A stretch of DNA of 35,290 nucleotides from Arthrobacter sp. efr-133-TYG-118 (GCF_030209755.1 NZ_JARVRH010000041.1:1-35290), one strand, 5' to 3'. Positions 22,941 to 31,259 are shown, numbered from the stretch's first letter. The notes: generated by a model not told the origin, from the letters alone. Translations and numbers: made by a program.

Positions 22941-23363
22941 CTAGTCTTCGTCGCTGAAAGCCCAGTCGAACATGTCGAACACGAACTCGGAGAACGTGCC
23001 TTCTTCGGATTTCCACTGGCCGCGGGCGTTGTTGCGGCGCCACACGATGGGATCCGGGACGCCGAGGTCGCCTACGCGGAAGCCCCAGGTGAACTGCTCT
23101 TCCTCGTCCTCCAGGAACATGAGGAAGCCTTCGTCGTCCACTTCGAGCTCTTCCGGGTCCCAGAAGTAGTGGTAGGCCTCCATGAGGTCCTCGCAGCCAC
23201 CGAGCGCGAGGTAGAACTCGCGCAGCACCATGGGAATGGTGAACGAGTGGGCGGACAGGGCCTCGTCCAGCTCAGACGCGGACAGTCCATCTTCTTCCTG
23301 CCATTCGTCCTCGAGATACTTCGGTACAAGCGCGCGGAATTTCTCGAGGAACATGTCAGTCAT
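22941..23363 (-). CDS. SUKH/SMI1-KNR4-like small acidic protein
   Basis: 140 aa, very acidic (many Asp/Glu). The pattern of an early helix, L-R-E-F-Y-L-A-L-G-G-C-E-D-L-M-E-A, then F-W-D-P-E-E-L, F-L-M-F-L-E-D-E-E-E and W-G-F-R is that of the SMI1/KNR4 (SUKH) superfamily, many of which are immunity proteins against secreted toxins. No toxin gene is next to it, so an orphan immunity or housekeeping role remains open. The gene ends 53 bp from the right repeat of the AbiEi gene and starts 13 bp after the channel gene, with which it may be cotranscribed. Confidence 0.7.
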   Translation of the reverse strand: MTDMFLEKFRALVPKYLEDEWQEEDGLSASELDEALSAHSFTIPMVLREFYLALGGCEDLMEAYHYFWDPEELEVDDEGFLMFLEDEEEQFTWGFRVGDLGVPDPIVWRRNNARGQWKSEEGTFSEFVFDMFDWAFSDED

Positions 23364-23376
23364 GCTCCCATCCTAG

Positions 23377-24060
23377 CTAATCCCGGCCACGTGAATCGGC
23401 GCCCGAGGAGACCCCGGCGCGGTGCCATCCCCGGACCGCCAAGGGCACCCGCCACCCGCGACGCCAAGCCACCACCCGGAAGGCGAAAACCCAGGCGGCA
23501 ATGACCCCTGCCGTCACTCCGTTGAAGGTTCCGATGTTCCAGAGCAAGGCCGTCAGTGCGGCCCCCGTGAAGGCCGGCAGGGCGTAGAGATCCCGGGCAT
23601 TGAAGAGGGTGGGAATTTCGTTCGCGGTAATGTCCCGGAGCAAGCCGCCGCCCACGGCCGTCGTGACGCCCAGGAGGATCGCGGCCACCGGATTCATCCC
23701 GGCGGCCAGCGCCTTGAGCGTGCCCGTAATGCAGAACAGGGCCAGCCCGCCGGCGTCGAACAGGGTCAAAAGGGACGTGAAGCGCTGGATGCTCGAAAAC
23801 AGGAAGTACACCAGGATCGCGGCCAACAGGGGCGGCACGAGGTATACCGGGTTGGTGAACGCCGCGGGCGGGCCGGCGCCGATGATGATGTCGCGGATGA
23901 CACCGCCGCCCAAGGCCACGAGCGAGGCCAAGAGAAGGGAACCGATGATGTCGAACTGCTTCTTGGCTGCGAGCAAGGATCCGGACACGGCGAAAAAGAA
24001 GACGCCGGCCAGATCCAGCCATACCAGCGCAAGGTCAAAAGTGAACAAATGCAGCTCCAT
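23377..24060 (-). CDS. TRIC-type channel family membrane protein (UPF0126)
   Basis: 227 aa, seven hydrophobic segments. The two internally repeated family motifs G-G-G-V-I-R-D and G-G-G-L-L-R-D are visible, each followed by a conserved P-region, as in the trimeric intracellular cation channel/YicG family. The frame is open far upstream, but ATG 24060 gives the correct family N-terminus (MELHLFTFDLALVWLDLAG). The C-terminus has a short basic tail. It is divergent from the chelatase gene with only 51 bp between start codons. Confidence 0.85.
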   Translation of the reverse strand: MELHLFTFDLALVWLDLAGVFFFAVSGSLLAAKKQFDIIGSLLLASLVALGGGVIRDIIIGAGPPAAFTNPVYLVPPLLAAILVYFLFSSIQRFTSLLTLFDAGGLALFCITGTLKALAAGMNPVAAILLGVTTAVGGGLLRDITANEIPTLFNARDLYALPAFTGAALTALLWNIGTFNGVTAGVIAAWVFAFRVVAWRRGWRVPLAVRGWHRAGVSSGADSRGRD

Positions 24061-24094
24061 TCTTCGTTCACAGACGGGCGATCGTGCTCGCCCA

Positions 24095-24104
24095 ACGTTA
24101 CGCT
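24095..24104. promoter_or_regulatory. Overlapping divergent -10 boxes
   Basis: TACGCT (24099-24104, plus) lies 7 nt before the ATG at 24112, fitting a leaderless start. On the minus strand TAACGT (24095-24100) could serve the channel gene. The two overlap by two bases. No clear -35 boxes. Confidence 0.35.
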
Positions 24105-24111
24105 TGCACGC

Positions 24112-24810
24112 ATGAACAGCCCCGTCTTGATCGCGTGCGCCCACGGAACCCGGAACGTCGAAGGGCAAGCCGCTATCCGCCAGGTCATGGCCGAGATCGA
24201 GGCCTTGCGGCCAGGCCTGACCGTCGTTGAGGCCTACGTCGACGTCCAGGAACCGGAGTTGTCCGGCGTGGTGGCCGGCCTCCCGGAAGGCACGCCCGCC
24301 GTCGTCGTTCCCTTGCTGCTTAGTACCGGCTACCACGTCAAGGTGGACATCCCGAAGGCGATCAAGTCCCGTCCGGAGGTGTCGGCGGCACTGCCGCTGG
24401 GGCCGGATCCGCGGCTTGCCGAGCTGCTCGCCGCACGATTGCGCGATTCGGGCCTGGCTGACGACGACGGCGTCCTGCTGGCGGCCGCGGGCTCGTCGCT
24501 GCCGGACGGTTCCATCGATTCGGAAGAGCAGGCGCGCCAGCTCGCCGAGTTGCTGCCCAACAAGGTGCGCGTCGCCTATGGCGCCAGTGCCGAGCCGAAC
24601 GTGCCCGACGGCGTCACGGCCCTGCGCGCGGAAGTCACCGACGACGGGGGACGGGTCGTGGTGTCCTCGTACCTGCTCGCCACGGGCTACTTCCACGACC
24701 AGCTGTCCAAGGCCGGGGCCGACGTCGTGACGGCACCGCTGCTGCCCTCTCCGGTGCTCGCGGAGATCGCCCTGGAACGCTACGACGCGGTGGTCGCTGG
24801 TAGCTCCTGA
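24112..24810 (+). CDS. Sirohydrochlorin chelatase-like protein (CbiX family)
   Basis: 232 aa. CbiX-type chelatases insert Fe or Co into sirohydrochlorin. The N-terminal A-C-A-H-G-T-R metal-binding motif (H11) and V-V-P-L-L-L-S-T-G-Y-H-V-K-V-D-I-P are conserved, and the second half repeats the fold (V-V-S-S-Y-L-L-A-T-G-Y-F). It stands just before a siroheme-dependent sulfite reductase gene, so ferrochelation for siroheme is the natural role. The start ATG 24112 ignores the long open frame upstream, which runs through the divergent gene. A separate promoter drives the next gene. Confidence 0.87.
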   Translation: MNSPVLIACAHGTRNVEGQAAIRQVMAEIEALRPGLTVVEAYVDVQEPELSGVVAGLPEGTPAVVVPLLLSTGYHVKVDIPKAIKSRPEVSAALPLGPDPRLAELLAARLRDSGLADDDGVLLAAAGSSLPDGSIDSEEQARQLAELLPNKVRVAYGASAEPNVPDGVTALRAEVTDDGGRVVVSSYLLATGYFHDQLSKAGADVVTAPLLPSPVLAEIALERYDAVVAGSS

Positions 24811-24864
24811 GCTGTTCTTCGGAATGCACAGCGCGGCCGGGTGAACAAGGCCCGACGGCGGTTC

Positions 24865-24899
24865 GTGACGAAATGTTTCCCTAGGTGACTCTTCGTTTC
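24865..24899 (+). promoter_or_regulatory. Sulfur-operon motif, copy 1 (GTGAC-N5-GTTTC repeats)
   Basis: Four half-sites spaced exactly 10 bp: GTGAC 24865, GTTTC 24875, GTGAC 24885, GTTTC 24895. The last is followed by CGG and, 8 bp after the motif, by the -35 box. A matching arrangement precedes ssuA at 29899-29933. Confidence 0.75.
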
Positions 24900-24907
24900 C
24901 GGACCCT

Positions 24908-24937
24908 TTGTTACGCCTCTCTGGCCAGCCCTACAGT
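24908..24937 (+). promoter_or_regulatory. Promoter of the sulfite reductase-cys operon
   Basis: -35 TTGTTA (24908-24913), 18-bp spacer, -10 TACAGT (24932-24937), then 6 nt to the ATG at 24944. No Shine-Dalgarno, so a leaderless mRNA is predicted. Confidence 0.65.
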
Positions 24938-24943
24938 CGATGC

Positions 24944-26689
24944 ATGACTGATACAGCTCTAGCCGGAGCGTCTGCGGACGAGGCTGCACCCAAGCGCCCG
25001 GCCCGCACCGCCCGTCCTGCCGCGAAACCCCACGGCCAGTGGAAAGTCGACGGCACCGCGCCGCTCAACGCCAACGAAACCTGGAAGCAGGAAGACAACG
25101 GGCTCAACGTCCGTGAGCGTATCGAGTCTGTCTACTCCAAGCACGGCTTCGACTCGATCGACGGCACGGACCTGCACGGCCGCTTCCGCTGGTGGGGCCT
25201 CTACACCCAGCGCAAGCCCGGGATCGACGGCGGCAAGACCGCCACGCTTGAGCCGCACGAGCTCGAGGACAAGTACTTCATGCTCCGCGTGAGGATCGAC
25301 GGCGGTGCGCTCACCACCGAGCAGCTGCGCGTCATCGGCCAGATCTCCGTGGACTTCGCCCGCGGCAGCGCCGACCTGACCGACCGCCAGAACATCCAGC
25401 TCCACTGGATCCGCGTGGAGGATGTGCCGGAAATCTGGCGCCGCCTCGAATCCGTCGGCCTGTCCACCACCGAGGCCTGTGGCGACGTCCCGCGTGTCAT
25501 CCTGGGCTCCCCGGTTGCCGGCATCGCCAAGGACGAGATCATCGATCCCACGCCGCTGATCAACGAACTCGCGGAGCGCTTCATCGGCGACCCCGAGCTC
25601 GCCAACCTGCCGCGCAAATACAAGACCGCCATCACCGGCCACCCTTCGCAGGACGTGGTCCACGAGATCAACGACTTCGGCCTGGTCGGCATGGTCCACC
25701 CCGAACTCGGCGCCGGCTATGACCTCTGGGTGGGCGGCGCGCTCTCCACCAACCCGATGCTCGCCAAGCGGCTCGGCGCGTTCGTGAAGCCCGAAGAAGC
25801 CGCCGAAGTGTGGCTCGGCGTCACCAGCATCTTCCGCGACTACGGTTACCGCCGCATGCGCACCAAGGCCCGCCTGAAGTTCCTCCTGGCCGACTGGGGT
25901 CCGGAGAAGTTCCGCCAGATCCTTGAGGACGAGTACCTCGGCTTCAAGCTTTCCGACGGCCCCGCAGCCCCCAAGCCTTCAACACCGGGCGACCACGTCG
26001 GCATCCACGAGCAGAAGGACGGCAAGTTCTTCATTGGCGCGACGCCCTTGGCCGGACGCCTCTCCGGCAGCCAGCTCGTGAAGCTGGCCGACACCCTCGA
26101 GGCCCGTGGATCCTTCCGCCTCCGGACCACCCCGCACCAGAAGATCGTTGTGCTGGATGTCGCCAAGGAGCAGGTTGAGCCGCTCGTGGCCGAACTGGAC
26201 ACCCTGGGCCTCTCCGCCCGCCCGTCCGTCTTCCGCCGCGGCACCATCGCCTGCACCGGCATCGAGTTCTGCAAACTCGCCATCGTGGAAACCAAGGTCA
26301 CGGCAGCCACCGCCGTCGCCGAACTGGAACGCCGCCTGGCCGACCTCGCGGACAGTGGTCAGTTGCCGCAGGCCCTGTCCCTGCACATCAACGGCTGCCC
26401 CAACTCCTGCGCCCGCATCCAGACCGCGGACATCGGGCTCAAGGGCATGATGCTGCCAACGCCCGACGGCGACCCCACCCCGGGTTTCCAGGTTCACTTG
26501 GGCGGCGGGCTGGCTTCGTCCAGCCGCGAAGAAGCAGGCCTCGGACGCACCGTGCGCGGCCTCAAGGTCTACGTCGAGGACCTGCCCGATTACGTAGAGC
26601 GGGTAGTCCGGAAGTTTGTGGCCGATCGCGCCGAAGGCCAGACCTTCGCCGAATGGGCACACTCCGCAGATGAAGGAGATCTCCAGTGA
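24944..26689 (+). CDS. Ferredoxin-dependent sulfite (nitrite/sulfite) reductase
   Basis: 581 aa. It reduces sulfite to sulfide with six electrons using siroheme and a 4Fe-4S cluster. The cluster/siroheme cysteines are C437 and C443 (C-T-G-I-E-F-C) and C485 and C489 (N-G-C-P-N-S-C), with paired nitrite/sulfite reductase half-domains before and after. ATG 24944 is chosen because the -10 box ends 6 nt upstream; an ATG at 24908 lies in the promoter. The operon with APS reductase and sulfate adenylyltransferase identifies sulfite rather than nitrite as substrate. The stop overlaps the next GTG start. Confidence 0.94.
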   Translation: MTDTALAGASADEAAPKRPARTARPAAKPHGQWKVDGTAPLNANETWKQEDNGLNVRERIESVYSKHGFDSIDGTDLHGRFRWWGLYTQRKPGIDGGKTATLEPHELEDKYFMLRVRIDGGALTTEQLRVIGQISVDFARGSADLTDRQNIQLHWIRVEDVPEIWRRLESVGLSTTEACGDVPRVILGSPVAGIAKDEIIDPTPLINELAERFIGDPELANLPRKYKTAITGHPSQDVVHEINDFGLVGMVHPELGAGYDLWVGGALSTNPMLAKRLGAFVKPEEAAEVWLGVTSIFRDYGYRRMRTKARLKFLLADWGPEKFRQILEDEYLGFKLSDGPAAPKPSTPGDHVGIHEQKDGKFFIGATPLAGRLSGSQLVKLADTLEARGSFRLRTTPHQKIVVLDVAKEQVEPLVAELDTLGLSARPSVFRRGTIACTGIEFCKLAIVETKVTAATAVAELERRLADLADSGQLPQALSLHINGCPNSCARIQTADIGLKGMMLPTPDGDPTPGFQVHLGGGLASSSREEAGLGRTVRGLKVYVEDLPDYVERVVRKFVADRAEGQTFAEWAHSADEGDLQ

Positions 26690-27402
26690 CCACCAGCACT
26701 AAGCTCCGCTCCCACGACGAACTCAAGGCCCTGGCCGAAGCCGGTGCCGCAGAGCTCGGCTGGAACGCGCCCGCCCGCGACGTCATCGCCTGGGTGGCCC
26801 GCAACTTCGAGCTGCCCGCCGTCGCCGTGGCCTGCTCCATGGCCGACGCCGTGCTGCCGGCACTCGTCGCGGACCAGTTTCCCGGCGTCGACGTCCTCTT
26901 CCTGGAGACCGGCTACCACTTCCCCGAAACCCACGCCACGCGGGACGAAGTCGCCGCGAACCTGCGGGTGAACATCGTGGATGTGCTCCCCGAGAACACC
27001 GTGGAGCAGCAGGACCGGCTTCTCGGCAAGGACTTGTTTGCCCGCGACGCCGCCCAGTGCTGCGCGCTCCGCAAGGTCCAGCCGCTGCGCCGGACCCTCG
27101 CCGGCTACGAAGTCTGGTTCACCGGTGTCCGCCGCGACGAGGCTCCCACCCGGACCAACACACCGCTGATCACCTGGGACGAGACCAACGGCCTGGTCAA
27201 GGTCAACCCGATGGCCGACTGGAGCTTTGACCAGTTGGTCCAGTACTCCGAAGACAACATCCTTCCCGTCAACCCCCTCCTGAGCCAGGGCTACCCGTCC
27301 ATCGGATGCCAGCCCTGCACCCGCAAAGTGGCCCCGGGAGCGGACCCCCGCTCCGGCCGCTGGGCAGGAACCGACAAGACAGAATGCGGACTACACGTAT
27401 GA
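26686..27402 (+). CDS. cysH: Adenylylsulfate (APS) reductase
   Basis: 238 aa. Reduces activated sulfate to sulfite with thioredoxin. C125-C126 and C208-x2-C211 form the 4Fe-4S binding set that marks APS-type enzymes, and C234 in the C-terminal E-C-G-L-H motif is the catalytic cysteine. The presence of the cluster cysteines and the absence of an APS kinase in the operon both favour APS over PAPS. GTG start with aaggag Shine-Dalgarno, overlapping the previous stop by 4 nt. Confidence 0.94.
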   Translation: MTTSTKLRSHDELKALAEAGAAELGWNAPARDVIAWVARNFELPAVAVACSMADAVLPALVADQFPGVDVLFLETGYHFPETHATRDEVAANLRVNIVDVLPENTVEQQDRLLGKDLFARDAAQCCALRKVQPLRRTLAGYEVWFTGVRRDEAPTRTNTPLITWDETNGLVKVNPMADWSFDQLVQYSEDNILPVNPLLSQGYPSIGCQPCTRKVAPGADPRSGRWAGTDKTECGLHV

Positions 27403-28385
27403 GTACCCAAATCACCAACGAGGACCTGGAGTTGTCTGTGCTGGAAACCGACGCTGCTGAGACGCCGACTGCCGCTCCGGCGCTGCGTTCGGCTCGCCTT
27501 TCCTCACTCGACACCCTCGAGTCCGAGGCCATTCACATCATCCGTGAGGTTGTTGCCGAGTTCGAGAAGCCTGCGTTGCTTTTCTCCGGCGGCAAAGATT
27601 CCGTCGTGATGCTGCACCTGGCCACGAAGGCGTTCTGGCCTGGCAAGGTTCCGTTCCCGGTGTTGCACGTGGACACGGGACACAACTTCCCCGAGGTCAT
27701 CGATTTCCGTGACCGCACGGTGGAGCGCCTGGGCCTCAAGCTCGTGGTGGGCTCCGTGCAGGAGTTCATTGACCGTGGCGAACTTGCCGAGCGTGCGGAC
27801 GGTACCCGCAACCCGCTGCAGACCGTGCCGCTGCTGGACGCGATCCAGCGGAACAAGTTCGACGCCGTCTTCGGCGGCGGACGCCGCGACGAGGACAAAG
27901 CCCGTGCCAAGGAACGGATCCTGAGCCTGCGCGACGAATTCGGCCAGTGGGATCCCCGCAACCAGCGCCCCGAACTGTGGAACCTGTACAACGGCCGCCA
28001 CACCGTGGGCCAGCACGTCCGCGCGTTCCCCATCAGCAACTGGACCGAGCTCGACGTGTGGCGCTACATCGAGCGCGAAGGCATTGAGCTGCCCGGCCTG
28101 TACTACGCCCACGAGCGCGAGGTTTACGAACGCGATGGCATGTGGCGCGCAGTCGGCGAGGTTTCCATGCCGAAACCCCATGAGGAAGTCATTACGAAGC
28201 TCGTGCGGTACCGCACCGTAGGGGACATGTCCTGCACCGGCGCTGTCCTTTCGGACGCCCGCACGGTTGCCGACGTCGTTGTCGAAGTAGCCGCATCCAC
28301 ACTCACCGAACGTGGCGCCACCCGTGCAGATGACCGCATCTCCGAGGCAGCCATGGAAGACCGCAAGAAGGACGGCTACTTCTAA
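27399..28385 (+). CDS. cysD: Sulfate adenylyltransferase subunit 2
   Basis: 328 aa, PAPS-reductase/ATP-sulfurylase fold. The PP-loop F-S-G-G-K-D-S (62-68) binds ATP; H-V-D-T-G-H-N-F and G-G-G-R-R-D-E-D-K-A are conserved. With CysN it forms APS from sulfate and ATP. ATG 27399 overlaps the cysH stop (ATGA); an upstream in-frame ATG lies inside cysH. The first 30 residues are a Micrococcaceae-like extension. Confidence 0.95.
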   Translation: MSTQITNEDLELSVLETDAAETPTAAPALRSARLSSLDTLESEAIHIIREVVAEFEKPALLFSGGKDSVVMLHLATKAFWPGKVPFPVLHVDTGHNFPEVIDFRDRTVERLGLKLVVGSVQEFIDRGELAERADGTRNPLQTVPLLDAIQRNKFDAVFGGGRRDEDKARAKERILSLRDEFGQWDPRNQRPELWNLYNGRHTVGQHVRAFPISNWTELDVWRYIEREGIELPGLYYAHEREVYERDGMWRAVGEVSMPKPHEEVITKLVRYRTVGDMSCTGAVLSDARTVADVVVEVAASTLTERGATRADDRISEAAMEDRKKDGYF

Positions 28386-29797
28386 TGAGCACTGAGACTT
28401 CACTCCTGGAGACTGGCCTCCGCGAATCTACTCTGTTCCGCTTCGCCACGGCTGGATCCGTCGACGACGGCAAGTCCACCCTGGTGGGCCGCCTGCTGCA
28501 CGATTCCAAGGCGATCCTTGCCGACCAGCTCGACGCCGTCGCCCGCACCTCAGCCGACCGTGGCTTTGGCGGAGCCGGTGCCACCGGCAGCCAGGCGATC
28601 GACCTCGCCCTCCTGACCGACGGCCTTCGTGCCGAGCGGGAACAGGGCATCACGATCGATGTCGCCTACCGCTACTTCGCCACCGACCGCCGCAGCTTCA
28701 TCCTCGCGGACTGCCCCGGCCACGTGCAGTACACCAAGAACACGGTGACGGGCGCGTCCACTGCGGACGCCGTCGTCGTACTCATTGACGCCCGCAAGGG
28801 AGTCCTGGAGCAGACCCGCCGCCACCTGTCGGTGCTGCAGTTGCTCCGCGTGGCGCACGTGATCGTCGCTGTGAACAAGATCGACCTCGTGGACTTCAGC
28901 GAGTCGGTCTTCCGCGAGATCGAGACGGACGTGCAGAAGGTTGCCCGCGAGCTTGGCTTGGGCAGCGATGGCATTGCCGACGTCGCGGTCATCCCGGTGT
29001 CGGCGCTCGACGGCGACAACGTCGTGGACCGCTCGGACCGTACTCCTTGGTACAGCGGCCCGGCCCTGCTCGAGGTACTCGAAACCCTCCCGGCCGCCGA
29101 CGAACTCGAAAGCCACCTGGAAAGCTTCCGCTTCCCGGTCCAGCTGGTCATCCGCCCGCAGGGCGCGCTGGCTCCCGACGCGGTCGCCGCAGGGCTCGAC
29201 GTCGGGGCGTACCGCGACTACCGTGCCTACGCCGGCCAGATCACGGAAGGGACCGTGAAGCTCGGCGACAAGGTCACTGTCCTGAGCCCGGGCCACGAGC
29301 CCCGGATCACCACCGTGATGGGGATCGACTTCGCCGGCAGCGAGCTGGCCGAGGCTACTGCTCCGCAGTCGGTGGCGATCCGCTTGGCCGATGAAATCGA
29401 CATCGCCCGCGGTGACACCATTGCTGCCGCAGGGACCGTGCGCGAGAGCTCGGCCGATCTGTACGCGGCGCTGTGCTGGCTTTCGCCCAAGCCGCTGCGC
29501 GAAGGTGCCAAGGTGCTCGTGAAGCACGGGACCCGAACGGTCCAGGCGCTCGTCCGCAATGTGACCGGCAAGCTGGATCTGGCCACGTTCAACGTGGAGG
29601 CCGCCTCCAGCCTTGAGCTGAACGACATCGGCAACGCCCAGCTTCGACTGGCCGCGCCGTTGCCGTTGGAGAACTACCTGCACCACCGCCGGACGGGTGC
29701 GTTCCTGGTGATCGACCCCGTGGACGGCAACACCCTGGCCGCCGGCCTGGTGAAGGACCACCCGGGCGACCACGAGGACGAACGTTACGTCATCTGA
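28385..29797 (+). CDS. cysN: Sulfate adenylyltransferase subunit 1 (GTPase)
   Basis: 470 aa, EF-Tu-like GTPase that drives CysD. P-loop G-S-V-D-D-G-K-S (24-31), G-I-T-I-D-V-A-Y in switch I, D-C-P-G-H in switch II and N-K-I-D for guanine. It ends without a CysC APS-kinase domain, consistent with direct APS reduction. The start shares one base with the cysD stop (TAATG). A strong terminator follows. Confidence 0.95.
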   Translation: MSTETSLLETGLRESTLFRFATAGSVDDGKSTLVGRLLHDSKAILADQLDAVARTSADRGFGGAGATGSQAIDLALLTDGLRAEREQGITIDVAYRYFATDRRSFILADCPGHVQYTKNTVTGASTADAVVVLIDARKGVLEQTRRHLSVLQLLRVAHVIVAVNKIDLVDFSESVFREIETDVQKVARELGLGSDGIADVAVIPVSALDGDNVVDRSDRTPWYSGPALLEVLETLPAADELESHLESFRFPVQLVIRPQGALAPDAVAAGLDVGAYRDYRAYAGQITEGTVKLGDKVTVLSPGHEPRITTVMGIDFAGSELAEATAPQSVAIRLADEIDIARGDTIAAAGTVRESSADLYAALCWLSPKPLREGAKVLVKHGTRTVQALVRNVTGKLDLATFNVEAASSLELNDIGNAQLRLAAPLPLENYLHHRRTGAFLVIDPVDGNTLAAGLVKDHPGDHEDERYVI

Positions 29798-29813
29798 CGT
29801 TCTTGGTTACTGG

Positions 29814-29878
29814 AACCGCAGCTTGTTTCCCAAACCCCGCCTTCAAGGTCCGGGATGGGAAACAAGCTGCGGTTTTTT
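29814..29878 (+). terminator. Rho-independent terminator of the cys operon
   Basis: Perfect 19-bp inverted repeat (29814-29832 with 29856-29874), 23-nt loop, and a run of six T (29873-29878). Very strong. Confidence 0.95.
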
Positions 29879-29898
29879 GCGTTGGAGACAGCCGAAAT

Positions 29899-29933
29899 GT
29901 GACGCCGCATGAACGTGCGTGACCCCGGGTTTC
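29899..29933 (+). promoter_or_regulatory. Sulfur-operon motif, copy 2
   Basis: GTGAC at 29899, GTGAC at 29919 (20 bp later) and GTTTC at 29929 followed by CGG. Spacing and position match 24865-24899, except that the half-site at 29909 is absent. The motif ends 7 bp before the -35 box. Confidence 0.7.
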
Positions 29934-29940
29934 CGGGTCA

Positions 29941-29970
29941 TTGAACGGCAAATATGACAGTCCCTATGGT
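29941..29970 (+). promoter_or_regulatory. Promoter of the sulfonate transporter operon
   Basis: -35 TTGAAC (29941-29946), 18-bp spacer, -10 TATGGT (29965-29970), then 6 nt (gaatcc) to the ATG of an 18-codon ORF. Transcription from this ATG would leave about 100 nt before ssuA. Confidence 0.65.
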
Positions 29971-29976
29971 GAATCC

Positions 29977-30033
29977 ATGACCTCATCGGATTGGTCCTTG
30001 CCTGCCCTCTCGGGGCGATGTCGCAGGGCCTGA
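29977..30033 (+). CDS. Leaderless upstream ORF, candidate Cys-sensing leader peptide
   Basis: 18 aa, MTSSDWSLPALSGRCRRA. The ATG is at the predicted transcription start (TATGGT-N6-ATG). The peptide ends R-C-R-R with CGA, TGT and AGG, which are uncommon codons in this GC-rich window. The RNA can form GCCCT (30004-30008) with AGGGC (30025-30029), or AGGGC with GCCC at 30039-30042, two mutually exclusive stems. Leaderless cysteine-containing uORFs that act as cysteine-responsive attenuators are known from mycobacteria; a similar role here is inference. Only one Cys codon is present, which is weaker than the polycysteine type. Confidence 0.55.
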   Translation: MTSSDWSLPALSGRCRRA

Positions 30034-30076
30034 TAAACGCCCAGCCCCTTCCGCAACGCATCCCAAGGATTCCCCC

Positions 30077-31249
30077 ATGTCGAACACCCCAGAACCCACG
30101 CCGCCGGCCTCGAACCCGGGAACCACGCGCATCGTCGCCGGCGAGAGCAACAAGCCCAAGCGCCGCCGCACGCTCGAGATAGGCATCGCCGTCGGACTTG
30201 TCCTGCTGATCGGTGCCGGCGCCGCCGTCGCATCGGTGGTCGCGAAGAACAACGAAACCCAGGCCGCGGCGGCAACGACGCCCGCCGCCGAACTCCGGCT
30301 CGGCTACTTCGGCAACGTCACCCACGCCCCCGCGCTAGTGGGCGTCAGCAAGGGCATCATCGCCGGCAAGCTGGGCAGCACCAAGCTCACCACCCAGATC
30401 TTCAACGCCGGGCCGGCCGCGGTCGAGGCCTTGAACGCCGGGGCGATCGACGCCGCCTACCTTGGCCCGAATCCGGCCATCAACTCCTTCGTCCAGAGCA
30501 AGGGCGCCTCCATCAGCATCATCGCCGGCGCAGCCTCAGGCGGCGCCCAGCTGGTGGTCAAGCCCGGCATCAACTCCGCCGCGGACCTCAAGGGCAAGAC
30601 CCTCGCCTCACCGCAGCTCGGCGGCACCCAGGACGTGGCACTGCGCGCCTGGCTCGGCAAGCAGGGCCTGAAGACCAACCCGAACGGCGGGGGCGACGTC
30701 GCCATCAACCCGACCGACAACGCCCAGACCCTCAAGCTCTTCCAGGACGGAAAGCTCGACGGCGCGTGGCTGCCCGAGCCCTGGGCCTCACGTCTGGTGC
30801 TCCAGGCCGGCGGCAAGGTCCTCGTGGACGAGAAGGACCTGTGGGACGGGTCCATCACAGGAAAGCCGGGCCAATTCCCCACCACCATCCTGATCGTGAG
30901 CAAGAAGTTCGCCGCCGACCACCCGCAGACGGTGACCGCCCTGCTCCAGGGCCACGAAGCCTCGGTCAACTGGCTCAACACCGCCTCCGCCGCCGACAAG
31001 GCCACCGCCATCAACGCCGCGCTGAAGGCGACCGCGGGCAGCACGCTCCCGGCCGACGTGATCGACCGCTCCCTGAAGAACATCACCTTCACCGTGGACC
31101 CGCTCGCCGGAACCTACAAGAAGCTCCTCCAGGACGGCGTCGACGCCGGCATCACCAAACCGGCCGACATCAACGGCATCTTCGACCTCCGCGCCCTCAA
31201 CAGCGTGACCGGGCAGAAGACCTCGGCCGCAGGACTGGGCCAAGACTGA
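30077..31249 (+). CDS. ssuA: Sulfonate-type ABC transporter, substrate-binding protein
   Basis: 390 aa, NMT1/SsuA family: L-R-L-G-Y-F-G-N-V-T-H-A-P-A at the domain start, then L-N-A-G-A-I-D-A-A-Y-L-G-P-N-P-A-I-N and L-P-E-P-W-A. The N-terminus has a basic cytoplasmic segment and one hydrophobic helix (about 34-58) without lipobox, so it is probably membrane-anchored. ATG 30077 has an aagga Shine-Dalgarno. Sulfonate or sulfate-ester uptake is favoured by the neighbouring cys genes and shared promoter motif; a nitrate or taurine substrate cannot be excluded. Confidence 0.87.
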   Translation: MSNTPEPTPPASNPGTTRIVAGESNKPKRRRTLEIGIAVGLVLLIGAGAAVASVVAKNNETQAAAATTPAAELRLGYFGNVTHAPALVGVSKGIIAGKLGSTKLTTQIFNAGPAAVEALNAGAIDAAYLGPNPAINSFVQSKGASISIIAGAASGGAQLVVKPGINSAADLKGKTLASPQLGGTQDVALRAWLGKQGLKTNPNGGGDVAINPTDNAQTLKLFQDGKLDGAWLPEPWASRLVLQAGGKVLVDEKDLWDGSITGKPGQFPTTILIVSKKFAADHPQTVTALLQGHEASVNWLNTASAADKATAINAALKATAGSTLPADVIDRSLKNITFTVDPLAGTYKKLLQDGVDAGITKPADINGIFDLRALNSVTGQKTSAAGLGQD

Positions 31250-31259
31250 ACCGCCAAGG

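Noticed and set aside
23422..24111. Upstream extension of the chelatase frame (to 462 codons) as a fusion protein
   Set aside because: The extension lies antisense to the channel gene and has no recognisable domain; ATG 24112 gives the family N-terminus and has a -10 box nearby.
29814..29878. The cys terminator as a member of a dispersed repeat family
   Set aside because: No other copy was seen in the window, and the perfect stem plus T-run is explained by termination.
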